Assembly (NCBI RefSeq): GCF_030811475.1
Contig: NZ_JAUSQV010000001.1
Span: 3,049,001-3,113,000, forward strand
Direction of reading: 5' to 3'
Source of the DNA: Nakamurella flavida
Lineage (GTDB): Bacteria > Actinomycetota > Actinomycetes > Mycobacteriales > Nakamurellaceae
Length of the DNA: 64,000 nt
Shown here piece by piece: positions 46,307-55,968 of the stretch. The notes under the pieces were generated by a model. That model did not search any database and was not told the origin of the DNA. It worked only from the letters and a program-made list of their open reading frames with translations. Every line of letters starts with the position of its first letter. The stretch's first letter is position 1. The position numbers and the translations under genes were made by a program.

Positions 46307-47490
46307 GCCGGACCGTGCCGGAGCTGGACGAGAACGCCCAGCCCGACTCGGTATCCCGGACGGCGCCCGGTCCGGCGTCCGCTCCCCGTGAGCGCACGCC
46401 GGGCCGGGAGGCCACGGTCGCCTTCGGGTCGCCCGTGGGCGGCCGGGTGGTCACGGCCAACACCATCGTCGAGGTGGCCGCCCTCGCCGGCGTCTCCCCG
46501 GCCACCGTGTCCCGGGCACTGCGCGGGCTGCGCGGGGTGTCCGCCCCGACCCGGGTGCGGGTCATCGATGCGGCCGCCCAGTTGGGTTACGTCGCCTCGC
46601 CGTCGGCCGCCGCCCTGACCACCGGTCGGACCCAGGCCATCGCCGTCCTGGCCCCCTGGGTGTCCCGCTGGTTCTTCGGTGCCGTCATCGACGGTGCGCA
46701 GGAGGTGCTCAGTCGGCGTGGGTACGACGTCCTGCTCTATCCGTTGGACGGTTCGGTGGACGACGGCCCCGCCGCTCCCGGGGTCCGCAGCCTGGACAAG
46801 CGGGTGGACGGGGTACTGGCCCTGAACGTGCCGCTGGGTCTGCAGTCGGTGCAGACCCTGCTCGCGCTGCGGGTCCCGGTGGTCACGGTCGGATCGATGA
46901 TCGAGTCCGTGCCCGCCGTCCTGGTGGACAACGTGCTGGTGGGCCGGCTGGCCACCGAGCACCTGCTGGGCCTGGGCCACCGGTGCATCGCCTTCCTGGG
47001 CAGCGACCCCGCCGAGGCGTTCGGGTTCACCGTCGCCGGGGATCGTGCGGCCGGCTACCGGGCCGCGATGGCCGGGGCGGGCGCGCCGATCGACGGTGGC
47101 TGGTGCCCGTCGACCGGGTTCGCGGTCGAGGGTGGCAGCATCGCCTTCGAGCGGATGTGGGGGTCGGTGGTGGCGGGTGATACCCCGGCGCCCTCCGCCG
47201 TCGTGGCCGTCAGCGACGAGGTCGCCATGGGGGTGTTGCACGCCGCCCGCCGACTGGGCCTGGACGTGCCGGGCGATCTGTCCGTGGTGGGCGTGGACAA
47301 CCACGACCTGGGGTATCTCTTCGACCTCACCACGGTCGCCCAACCCGTGCGGGACCAGGGCCGGATGGCGGCGCGGCTGCTCCTCGACCAGTTGACGCCG
47401 GACCCGGGTCCGTCGCACACCGCGGAGATCACCCCGCACCTGATCGTGCGGGGCACCACCGCACCGCCCTCCGGGCGGTCCACGAACTAG
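46303..47490 (+). CDS. LacI-family transcriptional regulator (395 aa)
   Basis: The HTH is NTIVEVAALAGVSPATVSRALRGLRGVSAPTRVRVIDAAAQLGYV, preceded by an atypical disordered extension of about 50 residues. The hinge helix SPSAAALTTGRT and a periplasmic-binding-like effector domain follow. GTG at 46303 overlaps the permease stop (GTGA). A later in-frame start closer to the HTH is possible. It probably represses its own transporter operon through the CG-centred palindromes at 42719-42746. Confidence 0.9.
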   Translation: MSRTVPELDENAQPDSVSRTAPGPASAPRERTPGREATVAFGSPVGGRVVTANTIVEVAALAGVSPATVSRALRGLRGVSAPTRVRVIDAAAQLGYVASPSAAALTTGRTQAIAVLAPWVSRWFFGAVIDGAQEVLSRRGYDVLLYPLDGSVDDGPAAPGVRSLDKRVDGVLALNVPLGLQSVQTLLALRVPVVTVGSMIESVPAVLVDNVLVGRLATEHLLGLGHRCIAFLGSDPAEAFGFTVAGDRAAGYRAAMAGAGAPIDGGWCPSTGFAVEGGSIAFERMWGSVVAGDTPAPSAVVAVSDEVAMGVLHAARRLGLDVPGDLSVVGVDNHDLGYLFDLTTVAQPVRDQGRMAARLLLDQLTPDPGPSHTAEITPHLIVRGTTAPPSGRSTN

Positions 47491-47691
47491 GTGTCGGCGG
47501 CACGGTGGGACCCTGCGCGAGCCGCCCCGGCGGCCCATGCGCGATACTGGCCCCCGACCGCACCTGACCCCGGGTTGCCCACGCTGGCCGTCACCACCCG
47601 GACCGGGTCGACGGGTCGGCTCAGATGTCACACACCATCCGGGCGTCCGCACACACCGTGCGCCGGCGTCCCGACCGCGGAAGGACCGTTC

Positions 47692-48717
<1,026 letters not shown>

Positions 48718-48726
<9 letters not shown>

Positions 48727-48781
48727 TCGACACGGCGCCTGATCGACACGGTGCCTGACAGCCCCGTTGCCTGATGCTGTG
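48718..48781. repeat. Tandem 16-bp repeat across the fba stop codon
   Basis: GGCGCCTGATCGACAC occurs twice in perfect tandem (48718-48733, 48734-48749). Two degenerate units follow (48750-48765 begins GGTGCCTGA, 48766-48781 begins GTTGCCTGA). Each unit contains a GCCTGA, so the final Ala-stop of fba is repeated four times. Slippage duplication of the gene end is the simplest origin. Confidence 0.75.
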
Positions 48782-49180
48782 AGCTGCTGATCGGCGGACG
48801 TCGATCACGCGATCCCGCCCGGATCGCCGGATTCCCCAGGGAGTCCCGGCGGTCCGGGCGGACTCATCTCCGTGGTCCGGCGTGTCGGACCGACGTTCCG
48901 GGGCCGCGGAGGTTGCTCGTGTTATACGGGGATCTTGTGACAAGTGGGACTCGTGAACTAGCTTGGGACTCATGCCGTCGCCCTGACGGCCTGCCGATCC
49001 CGCGGCCCCTCGCTCTGCGGGTCCTTCCGGTCTGACGTGCCTCCGGGGCGCCCAGCATGGAGAGTCGAGCGGGGAAGTGGTCACCACCGGTGCCGGACAA
49101 GGGGAAGCGGCGTCGGCGGCTCATGGCTAGCTACTCACAGTAGCCGCGGACCACTGAGTGCGACTTGCAGAGAGGCGCTC
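48782..49180 (+). promoter_or_regulatory. Long non-coding leader of the rpf-like gene
   Basis: About 400 bp with no gene on either strand. It contains an 11-bp palindrome CTTGTGACAAG near 48934 and, close to the gene, a six-codon open frame MASYSQ (49123-49143) that overlaps a small hairpin (GCTACT-CAC-AGTAGC). Rpf genes in actinobacteria are often preceded by a c-di-AMP riboswitch, but its conserved core was not recognisable here. Confidence 0.3.
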
Positions 49181-50143
49181 ATGCGTCGAGGCCTGGCGAT
49201 GGTTGCTGCGATCGGTTCACTCGCGGCCACCGCCCTGTTCGTCGGGGGAGGCACCGCGTCCGCCGACCCGTCGGCGGACGACTGGTACCAGCTCCGGATG
49301 TGTGAATCGACCAACCGCTACGACATCAACACCGGCAACGGCTACTACGGCGCCTACCAGTTCGACCTCAGCACCTGGCGTTCCGTGGGCGGCAGCGGCT
49401 ATCCGCACGAGGCGTCGGCGACCGAGCAGGACTACCGCGCGCTGATCCTCTACCGCAACCGCGGGTGGAGCCCCTGGGTGTGTGCCGGTCTGGTCGGCCT
49501 GTCCGAGGACGGCGACGCCCGATCCAAGGTGCAGCCGCCCGTCCCGGGCAACCAGGGCGGCGGCGGTGGGTCCGAGGCCCCGTCCGATCCTGCGCCCGCC
49601 GCTGACCCGGCGCCGACGAACGGTGCACCGGCCTACCCCGGGCGTCAGTTCCGGCTCGGGGACTCGTCCGAGGAGCTGAAGTCGTGGCAGCGTCAGATGG
49701 GCGCGCTCGGCTACGGGCTGACCGGGACCGGCTACTTCGGTCCGAACACCCAGGCCGCGGTGCTGGCCCTGCAGGAGAAGGCGGGCCTCAACGTCGTCGG
49801 GTACATCGGCCCGAAGACCTGGGCAGCGGCGTGGGCCGCGGCTCCGGCTCCCGCTCCGGCAGCCGCCCCGGCGACCGGCTACGTCCCGGCGAGCGACGAG
49901 GCGTGCCAGGTCGGGACGGGTTCCGCACCGGCCTGGCCCGAGCGGCAGTTCGTCGAGGGCGACACGGCACGTGAGCTGCAGTGCTTCCAACGACAGCTCG
50001 GCTCGCGCGGGTACGGGCTGACCGGGACGGGCTACTACGGCGATGCGACCAAGGCCGCCGTGGTCGCCTTCCAGCAGAGCCAGGGCATCAACCCGTCCGG
50101 CATCATCGGCCAGCGCACCTGGGTGGCCGCCTGGCAGGGCTGA
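49181..50143 (+). CDS. Resuscitation-promoting-factor-like lysozyme with two PG-binding domains
   Basis: 320 aa. Signal peptide (about 1-28, ending ASADP). A transglycosylase/Rpf fold follows (DDWYQLRMCESTNRYDINTGNGYYGAYQFDLSTWRSVGG, Glu in MCES as catalytic residue). A Pro/Gly/Ala linker and two PG_binding_1 repeats follow (LKSWQRQMGALGYGLTGTGYFG and LQCFQRQLGSRGYGLTGTGYYG). It cleaves peptidoglycan during growth or germination. The ATG at 49181 has AGAGG upstream. The long leader suggests post-transcriptional control. A perfect terminator-like hairpin follows. Confidence 0.88.
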   Translation: MRRGLAMVAAIGSLAATALFVGGGTASADPSADDWYQLRMCESTNRYDINTGNGYYGAYQFDLSTWRSVGGSGYPHEASATEQDYRALILYRNRGWSPWVCAGLVGLSEDGDARSKVQPPVPGNQGGGGGSEAPSDPAPAADPAPTNGAPAYPGRQFRLGDSSEELKSWQRQMGALGYGLTGTGYFGPNTQAAVLALQEKAGLNVVGYIGPKTWAAAWAAAPAPAPAAAPATGYVPASDEACQVGTGSAPAWPERQFVEGDTARELQCFQRQLGSRGYGLTGTGYYGDATKAAVVAFQQSQGINPSGIIGQRTWVAAWQG

Positions 50144-50303
50144 GGCGGCCCGCGGTGGACGGCCTGGTAACGCTTTGTCAAAGTTTGTCGGGTTTGCTCC
50201 GTCCTGCGTAACGGGCAGGGGCCGGGGGACGAGAATCACAGTGAGGCCGTCGTTCGCGATGGTCCAGCCCGGCCCGGTCGATGCCCGACCAGGCGCGAGC
50301 ATC

Positions 50304-50336
50304 GAGAGCCCCGGAGCATGCCGCTCCGGGGCTCTC
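50304..50336. terminator. Perfect 14-bp hairpin between convergent genes
   Basis: GAGAGCCCCGGAGC (50304-50317) and GCTCCGGGGCTCTC (50323-50336) are exact complements around a 5-nt loop. It lies between the rpf-like gene and the leftward DMT-transporter gene and can serve both. Confidence 0.8.
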
Positions 50337-50382
50337 TGCTGACCGGGGCCGGTGGATGCGGGGTGCGCGGCGGCACGAGGGT

Positions 50383-51231
50383 TCAGTGGACCCGGCGAGG
50401 AGCGGCCGCCCGACGTTCCTCGCGGGCGTTGGCCTGAGCCAGTCCGACGACGCCGAGGATCATGATCGCCACGCCGGTGATGCCCACGTAGGTGCCGACG
50501 CTGTGCGAGGAGAGCTTCTCGCCCAGCACGGCGAGGCTCAGGATCATCGAGACCACCGGTTCGGCGGAGACCATCGCCGGGTAGGAGACCTCCAACGATC
50601 CCCGGCCGAAGGCCCGCTGCTGGGCGACGATGGCGGCGGCGCCGGTGAGGACGCAGATCCACAGGGTGGGGTTCGCGAGGGTCTGCGTCAGCCCGCGGAA
50701 GGGGTCGGACAGCGAGTTGATCTGCACCGCGACCAACCCGAACAGCGAGCCGGCGACGAGACCGAAGAGCAGTCCGGAGGTGTTCCCCCGGGTTCGGCGG
50801 GCCGTCAGGTACAGCGTCAGCACGATGAGCAGGAAACCGATGACGACGGTGTCCAGGATCCAGGCCTGACGGCCGTGCACGGCGGGCTGGGGCCGCGCGA
50901 AGACGACGAAGATGCCCACCCCGACGGCCACGGCCGCCCCGCAGGTCCACTGCCAGGCGGTGGCGGGCCGCCGGGTCCACCAGACCTGGATGAACAGCTC
51001 GAACAGCACCGACAGCACGATCAGCGGCTGGACGAGCAGGACCTCGCCCATCACCAGGGCGGCCGCCTGCAGGGCGAACGCGCCGACCGAGACCACCGCA
51101 CCCAGCACCCAGGCGCGGCCGATGCCCCCGGTGCGCACGGTGGCCTGATGGCGCATGACCGTGCCGACGGCGGCCAGCACCGCGGACATCAGGGCCAGCA
51201 CCACCGCGATGACGGTGCTCACCCCCGGCAC
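50383..51231 (-). CDS. DMT-superfamily membrane protein (282 aa)
   Basis: Nine to ten TM helices with two EamA-like halves and the typical LGEVLLVQPLIVLSVLFE / AEPVVSMILSLAVLGEKLSSH segments of drug/metabolite exporters (here MGEVLLVQP). The C-terminus is basic. GTG at 51231 was taken. GTG 51219 is also possible. It is 22 bp after aspD on the same strand, so it may share the aspartate operon. No substrate can be assigned. Confidence 0.8.
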   Translation of the reverse strand: MPGVSTVIAVVLALMSAVLAAVGTVMRHQATVRTGGIGRAWVLGAVVSVGAFALQAAALVMGEVLLVQPLIVLSVLFELFIQVWWTRRPATAWQWTCGAAVAVGVGIFVVFARPQPAVHGRQAWILDTVVIGFLLIVLTLYLTARRTRGNTSGLLFGLVAGSLFGLVAVQINSLSDPFRGLTQTLANPTLWICVLTGAAAIVAQQRAFGRGSLEVSYPAMVSAEPVVSMILSLAVLGEKLSSHSVGTYVGITGVAIMILGVVGLAQANAREERRAAAPRRVH

Positions 51232-51253
51232 CGGTGGGCCGGGGCGGGAGGCG

Positions 51254-52876
51254 TCATCGACCGCTCGCCCGCCATTCGTCGACGTACTCCTGGTTCACCG
51301 TGCGGATGGCGGACCCGATCTCCCGGTACTCGTCGTCGCGGAGATTGGCGATGGAGAGCCGGATCGACCACGGGGGCGCGTCGAACCCGCCACCGTTGAG
51401 GGCGATGACCCCGCTCTCCCGGGCCAGCCGGAACAGGATGTCGGTCGGCTCGTGGTTCGCGATCAGGTAGTCCGTGAAGTCGGTGCCGTGCTCCTGCTCG
51501 GCGTGGTGCAGGAGATCGAGCTCGACGTAGTAGCCGACCCGGAGCGGGTCCGGCGCCATCGTCAGGTCCATGCCGGCCATCAGGTCCGCCAGCCGGCGCC
51601 GGATCAGCGCCTGCGCCTGGGCCTTGTAGTGGTCGTCCCGGTCGAGCAGGCAGTAGGCCGAGAACAGCAGCATCATCAGCTGCTGCGGCTGCGACAGCCC
51701 GGCGGTGTGGTTCAGGGCGACGTTGCGGGAATCGGCGACGAGGCGGTCCACGAACCGGATGGCGCGGGGCTCCAGGGTGAGCGAGGCGTACCGGGTGTCC
51801 AGTGCCTGCTTGTCCGCCTCGGGCAGCCGATCGAGCAGGCGGTCCAGGACGTTGTCGGGGTGCAGCCCGATCACCCCGAGGCGCCAACCCGTCGCGCCGA
51901 AGTACTTCGAGAACGAGTAGATCAGCAGGGTGTTGTGCGGCAGGTGGGCGGCCAGCGAGGTGAAACCGTCGATGAAGGTGCCGTAGACGTCGTCGGTGAC
52001 CACGATCAGGTCGGGGTTGTCCTCCGCGACCACCGCGGCGATCCGCTGCAGCGTCGCCGGGTCGACCGACACCGATGTCGGGTTGGTGGGGTTGACGCAG
52101 AGCAGGACCTTCACCGACGGGTCCCGCAGCCGGTCGATCTCGTCGTCCGGGAACTGCCAGCTCCGCTCCCCGTCGGGGGTGCGGGCGTCGGCGCCGATCC
52201 GGACGAGTTCGAAGTCGTACTGGTCGAGCCGAGCGATCTCCAGGTAGGGCGTGAAGATGGGCGTCATCACGGCCACCCGGTCACCGCGCCGCACCAGCCG
52301 GTTGGCCAGCAGGGAGTCCAGGACGTAGCAGATCGCCGCGGTACCGCCCTCGACGGCGAACAGGTCCACCGGGCCGATGCCCGGGCCCATCTCCTGGAGC
52401 AGGTACCGCCGCACGACGTCCTGCGTGTGGTGGAGCATCCGGTCCGGGGCCGGGTAGTGATCGCCGATGACCGCGTCGGCGATCTCCCAGACGAAGGCGT
52501 CGTCGTCGAACCCGCACTCCTGGACTCCCCAGTCCAGGAGGCGGGCGAGCAGATCGACCCCGGACTCGCCGGTGTGGTCGCGCAACCAGGTCCGGAACCG
52601 ATCGGCGATGCCGGTCTTCTGCGGGACGCCGACGAGTTCGGCATCCCAGGACACGGCGGCCCGGCACTCCTCCAGGGCGAAGAAGCCCAGGCGGAAGAAC
52701 GCCTCCCGCGGGGTGGGCGCGACGAAGTTGGGGTTGCCACGACCGGCGTTGAGCTGCTGGAAGGCCGTCCGGCCCTCGTGCGCGCCGGCGATCTCCCGCA
52801 ACTTCTCCCGCAGCTCGAACGGCGAGAGCGTCTGCAGGGCGCGGATCTCCGCGCGGGTCAACGGTCGGTCGGGCAT
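51254..52876 (-). CDS. aspD: Aspartate 4-decarboxylase / aspartate aminotransferase
   Basis: A PLP enzyme of the fold-type I group (540 aa, longer than normal aminotransferases, as expected for AspD). Motifs: AVEGGTAAICYVLDSLL, LLCVNPTNPTSVSV, VVTDDVYGTFIDGF and the PLP lysine in SFSKYFGATGWRLG. It converts L-aspartate to L-alanine and CO2. ATG at 52876 (MPDRPLTRAE) was chosen because GGAGG is well placed upstream. It lies 85 bp after aspT, and together they form a proton-motive decarboxylation cycle known from Tetragenococcus. Confidence 0.92.
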   Translation of the reverse strand: MPDRPLTRAEIRALQTLSPFELREKLREIAGAHEGRTAFQQLNAGRGNPNFVAPTPREAFFRLGFFALEECRAAVSWDAELVGVPQKTGIADRFRTWLRDHTGESGVDLLARLLDWGVQECGFDDDAFVWEIADAVIGDHYPAPDRMLHHTQDVVRRYLLQEMGPGIGPVDLFAVEGGTAAICYVLDSLLANRLVRRGDRVAVMTPIFTPYLEIARLDQYDFELVRIGADARTPDGERSWQFPDDEIDRLRDPSVKVLLCVNPTNPTSVSVDPATLQRIAAVVAEDNPDLIVVTDDVYGTFIDGFTSLAAHLPHNTLLIYSFSKYFGATGWRLGVIGLHPDNVLDRLLDRLPEADKQALDTRYASLTLEPRAIRFVDRLVADSRNVALNHTAGLSQPQQLMMLLFSAYCLLDRDDHYKAQAQALIRRRLADLMAGMDLTMAPDPLRVGYYVELDLLHHAEQEHGTDFTDYLIANHEPTDILFRLARESGVIALNGGGFDAPPWSIRLSIANLRDDEYREIGSAIRTVNQEYVDEWRASGR

Positions 52877-52961
52877 CGGACGGGACCTCCGGCTCTCCGG
52901 GACTGTGCGTGAACACTGCAGCACGCAGGGGTGGGACGGACGGGTTCGACGCGCGCGACTC

Positions 52962-54707
52962 TCATCCGGTGAGCGCCACGACCACCGCGCCCCCGATCGT
53001 CAGCGCCACATTGGCCACGGCGTACGGGACGGTGTACCCGAGCATCGGCGCCGAGCTGCGGGCGGCGTCCCGCACGGCGCCGGCGGCGGCCGACGACGAC
53101 CGCGCCCCGGCCAGCATCCCCAGCGTGAGCACGGGGTCGAACCGGAACACCCAGCGAGAGAGTGCGGTCATCACCAGCAGCGGCACCAGGGTCACCACCA
53201 CCCCGGCCAGCAGGATGCCCACGCCGTACCGGGTGAGGCCGGACAGGAACGACGGCCCGGCCGAGATGCCGACCATCGCGATGAAGAACGCCAGGCCCGC
53301 CGACTCCAGGAACCAGTCGGTGGCGGCGGGGATCCGTGCCGTGATCGGCCGGCGGGTGCGGAACCAGCCGAGAAGGAGGCCGGCGAGCAGTGCGCCGACG
53401 CTGGTCGACAGACCGACGGGGATGCCGCCGGCGTGCAGGGCGGGTACCCCGACCAGAGCGCCGGCCGCGATCCCCAGCCCGATGGCGACCATGCCCGACC
53501 GGTCGTCGCTGCGCTCGGCGTGCCCGATGGAGGGGATGGTCTGCTCGAGCAACGGTTGCGGTCCCTGGACCCGGACCTCGTCCCCGGCGTGCAGGGTGAC
53601 GGGATCGGCCAGCGGGACGTCATGACCGCCGCGGCGCAGGGCCCGCACGTAGATCCGCCGGAACCGCCCGTCCGTCCGCAGCTCCCCGACGGTCCGACCG
53701 GCCGCGCCGCGATGCGAGACCATCACCCACAGGTCCTCGATGCCGAAGTCCAGGAGCCGGCGGTCGTCGGTCTCGTGCGCGACGGGGGCGAGCGCGTCCG
53801 CGAACAGGTCCATCCGCCGGGCGGTGAGGGCCACCGTCCCGCCGGCGGCCAGGACGGTCCCCGGGTCGGCGTCCCGGACCGTGTCCCCGGTGCGCACCCT
53901 GGCGACGTAGACCCGCTGCCCGCCCCCGGCGCGCGTCTCCAGGTAGGTCTCCAGGTCGCCGCAGGTGCGCACCCCGTCCGGGAGCGCGGTGAGGAGATAC
54001 GCGCGCCGGGTGACGTCCAGGTAGGCCGAGTGGACGTCGGGAGCCGACCCGGCGAGGCCGAGGCGTTCCTCCAGCGCGGCGGCCGCCGCGGGCAGCGCGG
54101 TGATGCCCAGCAGGCGGGGGGCGATGTTGGCGCAGTACAGCGCGGTACCGACGGTGCCGAACAGGTAGGTGACCGCGTAGGCGACGGGCACCAGATCACT
54201 CCATTCCTGGAGTGTCGACGCGTCCGCGCCGAGGCCGGCGATGGATCCCTGCGCCACCCCGACGATGGCGGACTGGGTGAGGGCGCCCCCGGCGACACCG
54301 GCGGCCAGACCCGGGTTCAACCCGAACGCGGCGGCCACCCCCAGGACGGTGGCGAACCCGACCACGGCGAGGACCACCGCGAACAGGGCCTGCGGAGCTC
54401 CCGTTCCGCGCAGACCCGCGACGAACTGCGGCCCGAGCCGGACGCCCAGCGCGAAGAGGAACAACAGGAAGAAGATGTTCCGGGCCGGGCCGTCGACCAC
54501 CAGAGTGGTACGGCCGGCGCCGGTGTCCGGAAGGCGCACGACGACGCCCAGGGCCACCCCCACCAGCAGGGTGCCGGTGACGGCCCCGAGGCTCACCGAT
54601 CGCACCCGGACCTGCCCGAGCGCGAAACCCGACCCGACCGCCAGCAGCACGGCGATCTCCGGGTGACCGATCAACGCGCTCGCCACCCAGCGCGCAGCCC
54701 CGTCCAC
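52962..54707 (-). CDS. aspT: Aspartate:alanine exchanger AspT family (581 aa)
   Basis: An antiporter with two TM blocks (about 10-180 and 390-580). They surround a large cytoplasmic loop with two TrkA-C (RCK_C) domains (about 210-280 and 295-380). A typical repeated motif is GLNPGLAAGVAGGALTQSAIVG in the first half and LTLGMLAGARSSSAAAGAV in the second. Exchange of Asp(-) for Ala(0), combined with AspD, generates proton motive force. GTG at 54707, only 4 bp after the CBS-like gene. Confidence 0.9.
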   Translation of the reverse strand: MDGAARWVASALIGHPEIAVLLAVGSGFALGQVRVRSVSLGAVTGTLLVGVALGVVVRLPDTGAGRTTLVVDGPARNIFFLLFLFALGVRLGPQFVAGLRGTGAPQALFAVVLAVVGFATVLGVAAAFGLNPGLAAGVAGGALTQSAIVGVAQGSIAGLGADASTLQEWSDLVPVAYAVTYLFGTVGTALYCANIAPRLLGITALPAAAAALEERLGLAGSAPDVHSAYLDVTRRAYLLTALPDGVRTCGDLETYLETRAGGGQRVYVARVRTGDTVRDADPGTVLAAGGTVALTARRMDLFADALAPVAHETDDRRLLDFGIEDLWVMVSHRGAAGRTVGELRTDGRFRRIYVRALRRGGHDVPLADPVTLHAGDEVRVQGPQPLLEQTIPSIGHAERSDDRSGMVAIGLGIAAGALVGVPALHAGGIPVGLSTSVGALLAGLLLGWFRTRRPITARIPAATDWFLESAGLAFFIAMVGISAGPSFLSGLTRYGVGILLAGVVVTLVPLLVMTALSRWVFRFDPVLTLGMLAGARSSSAAAGAVRDAARSSAPMLGYTVPYAVANVALTIGGAVVVALTG

Positions 54708-54711
54708 GAGG

Positions 54712-55179
54712 TCAGTCGTCGCGGCTGCCGGACCGGGACAGGAATCCCCACCGGCGCCTGGGCTTGTCCGCCGGCTCGGCCGCCGTGTCGGCCGGGGTGC
54801 TGGCGGGCGGCGTCATCGTGCGGCCCATCTCGTCCTCCGTGGATTCGGCGCGCAGGACCTCGCCGGCGACGACACCGAGCAGCCGGCCGTTCTCGACCAC
54901 GGGTCGACCCACGTCGGCATCCGTCGCCGTCCGCAGCGACACCGCCGCGACGGGCGGCCGACCGGACAGGTCGAGCGCCTCGGTCAGGCTGGTGCCGCCG
55001 GTGAGCCCGGCGAGAGCGCCCATGACGTCCGCCACGGTGAACACGTGGAACGCCGGCGCGTCCGCGTCGCCCCCGAGGACGACGACGGCCTGCTTGGCGC
55101 TGGCCGCGGCCAGCAGGCGGATCCGTAGCGGGCCGATGGTGTCGGTCGCCCGCGCCTCCAGGGCGTTCTCGGTGCGCAT
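54712..55179 (-). CDS. CBS-like regulatory protein before aspT (155 aa)
   Basis: The middle resembles a CBS-type regulatory fold (AVVVLGGDADAPAFHVFTVADVMGAL and ADVGRPVVENGRLLGVVAGEVLRA). The C-terminal 40 residues are disordered and basic. The gene ends 4 bp before the aspT start, so the two are coupled. It may sense a nucleotide and modulate AspT. The CBS call is tentative because only weak motifs are visible. Confidence 0.5.
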   Translation of the reverse strand: MRTENALEARATDTIGPLRIRLLAAASAKQAVVVLGGDADAPAFHVFTVADVMGALAGLTGGTSLTEALDLSGRPPVAAVSLRTATDADVGRPVVENGRLLGVVAGEVLRAESTEDEMGRTMTPPASTPADTAAEPADKPRRRWGFLSRSGSRDD

Positions 55180-55230
55180 CCTGGGAAACGTACGCGGGAG
55201 GTCCGACGGCGGCCAGGGCCGGGTGGCCGG

Positions 55231-55968
55231 TCAGCCCACCGCGGAGAACAGCGGCGGGAGGACGAACAGCATCGTCGTCGACCAGGTGACGTGGGTGAGG
55301 ATCGGCCCGAGGATGCCGCCGCTGGCCCGACGTTGCAGGCCCAACAGCAGACCCAGGGTGAGCGCGGCGAACACCAGCATCAGGTTTCCGGACGCCACCG
55401 TGGCCAGGCCGTACACCACGGTGGAGATGACGACCGGATGCCGGACTCCGATGGCCGCGAAGAGCGCACCCCGGAAGAAGATCTCCTCGGCGATGCCGTT
55501 GATCAGGGTGATCAGGGCGACCAGGACGAGCGATCGCCCGCGTGCCTGGTCCAGGACGGCGTCCGTCAGCGAGGCCAGCGGGGGGATCTGCCGCACGATC
55601 AGCGCGCCGACGATGAAGAGCACCGCGGTGGCGAGCCCGAACGCGATCGGGGTGATGACCGGGCGGCGGAGCCGACCCCGGAACGGCATGTACCCCAGGT
55701 GCAGCGGCCCGCTGAGCACGCCACCGATGACCCAGGTCGCGGCGAGCGCGATGGTCAACGGGTAGAAGCGCGGATCGGTGGGATCCACGGACAGGGACAG
55801 GCCGAGCAGGGTCGCGCCGACGACCAGGGTGACGGCCACGACGATCCGGCGGCGCAGGAAGGCCCGGGCGCTCTGCTGGTGGTCACGTTCCACCCGGTCC
55901 ACCAGGGCCGGGCGGAGCAGCCGACCGAACCGGTCGACCAGTGGGCGGCGTGCGGCGGGACCGGTCAT
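55231..55968 (-). CDS. CPBP-family intramembrane metalloprotease (245 aa)
   Basis: Six to seven TM helices with the glutamate motif EEIFFRGALF (EExxxR, motif 1) in NGIAEEIFFRG and a later FAALTLGLLLGLQRR segment, followed by THVTWSTTMLF (the H motif). Rce1-like CPBP proteases cut prenylated or bacteriocin-type peptides. The ATG overlaps the stop of the NAD(P)-binding gene (ATGA), so it is translationally coupled. Confidence 0.85.
   Translation of the reverse strand: MTGPAARRPLVDRFGRLLRPALVDRVERDHQQSARAFLRRRIVVAVTLVVGATLLGLSLSVDPTDPRFYPLTIALAATWVIGGVLSGPLHLGYMPFRGRLRRPVITPIAFGLATAVLFIVGALIVRQIPPLASLTDAVLDQARGRSLVLVALITLINGIAEEIFFRGALFAAIGVRHPVVISTVVYGLATVASGNLMLVFAALTLGLLLGLQRRASGGILGPILTHVTWSTTMLFVLPPLFSAVG

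Noticed and set aside
48782-49180. c-di-AMP (ydaO) riboswitch before the rpf-like gene
   Set aside because: Expected from biology of rpf genes, but the conserved core sequences could not be identified by eye. Only a covariance search would decide.
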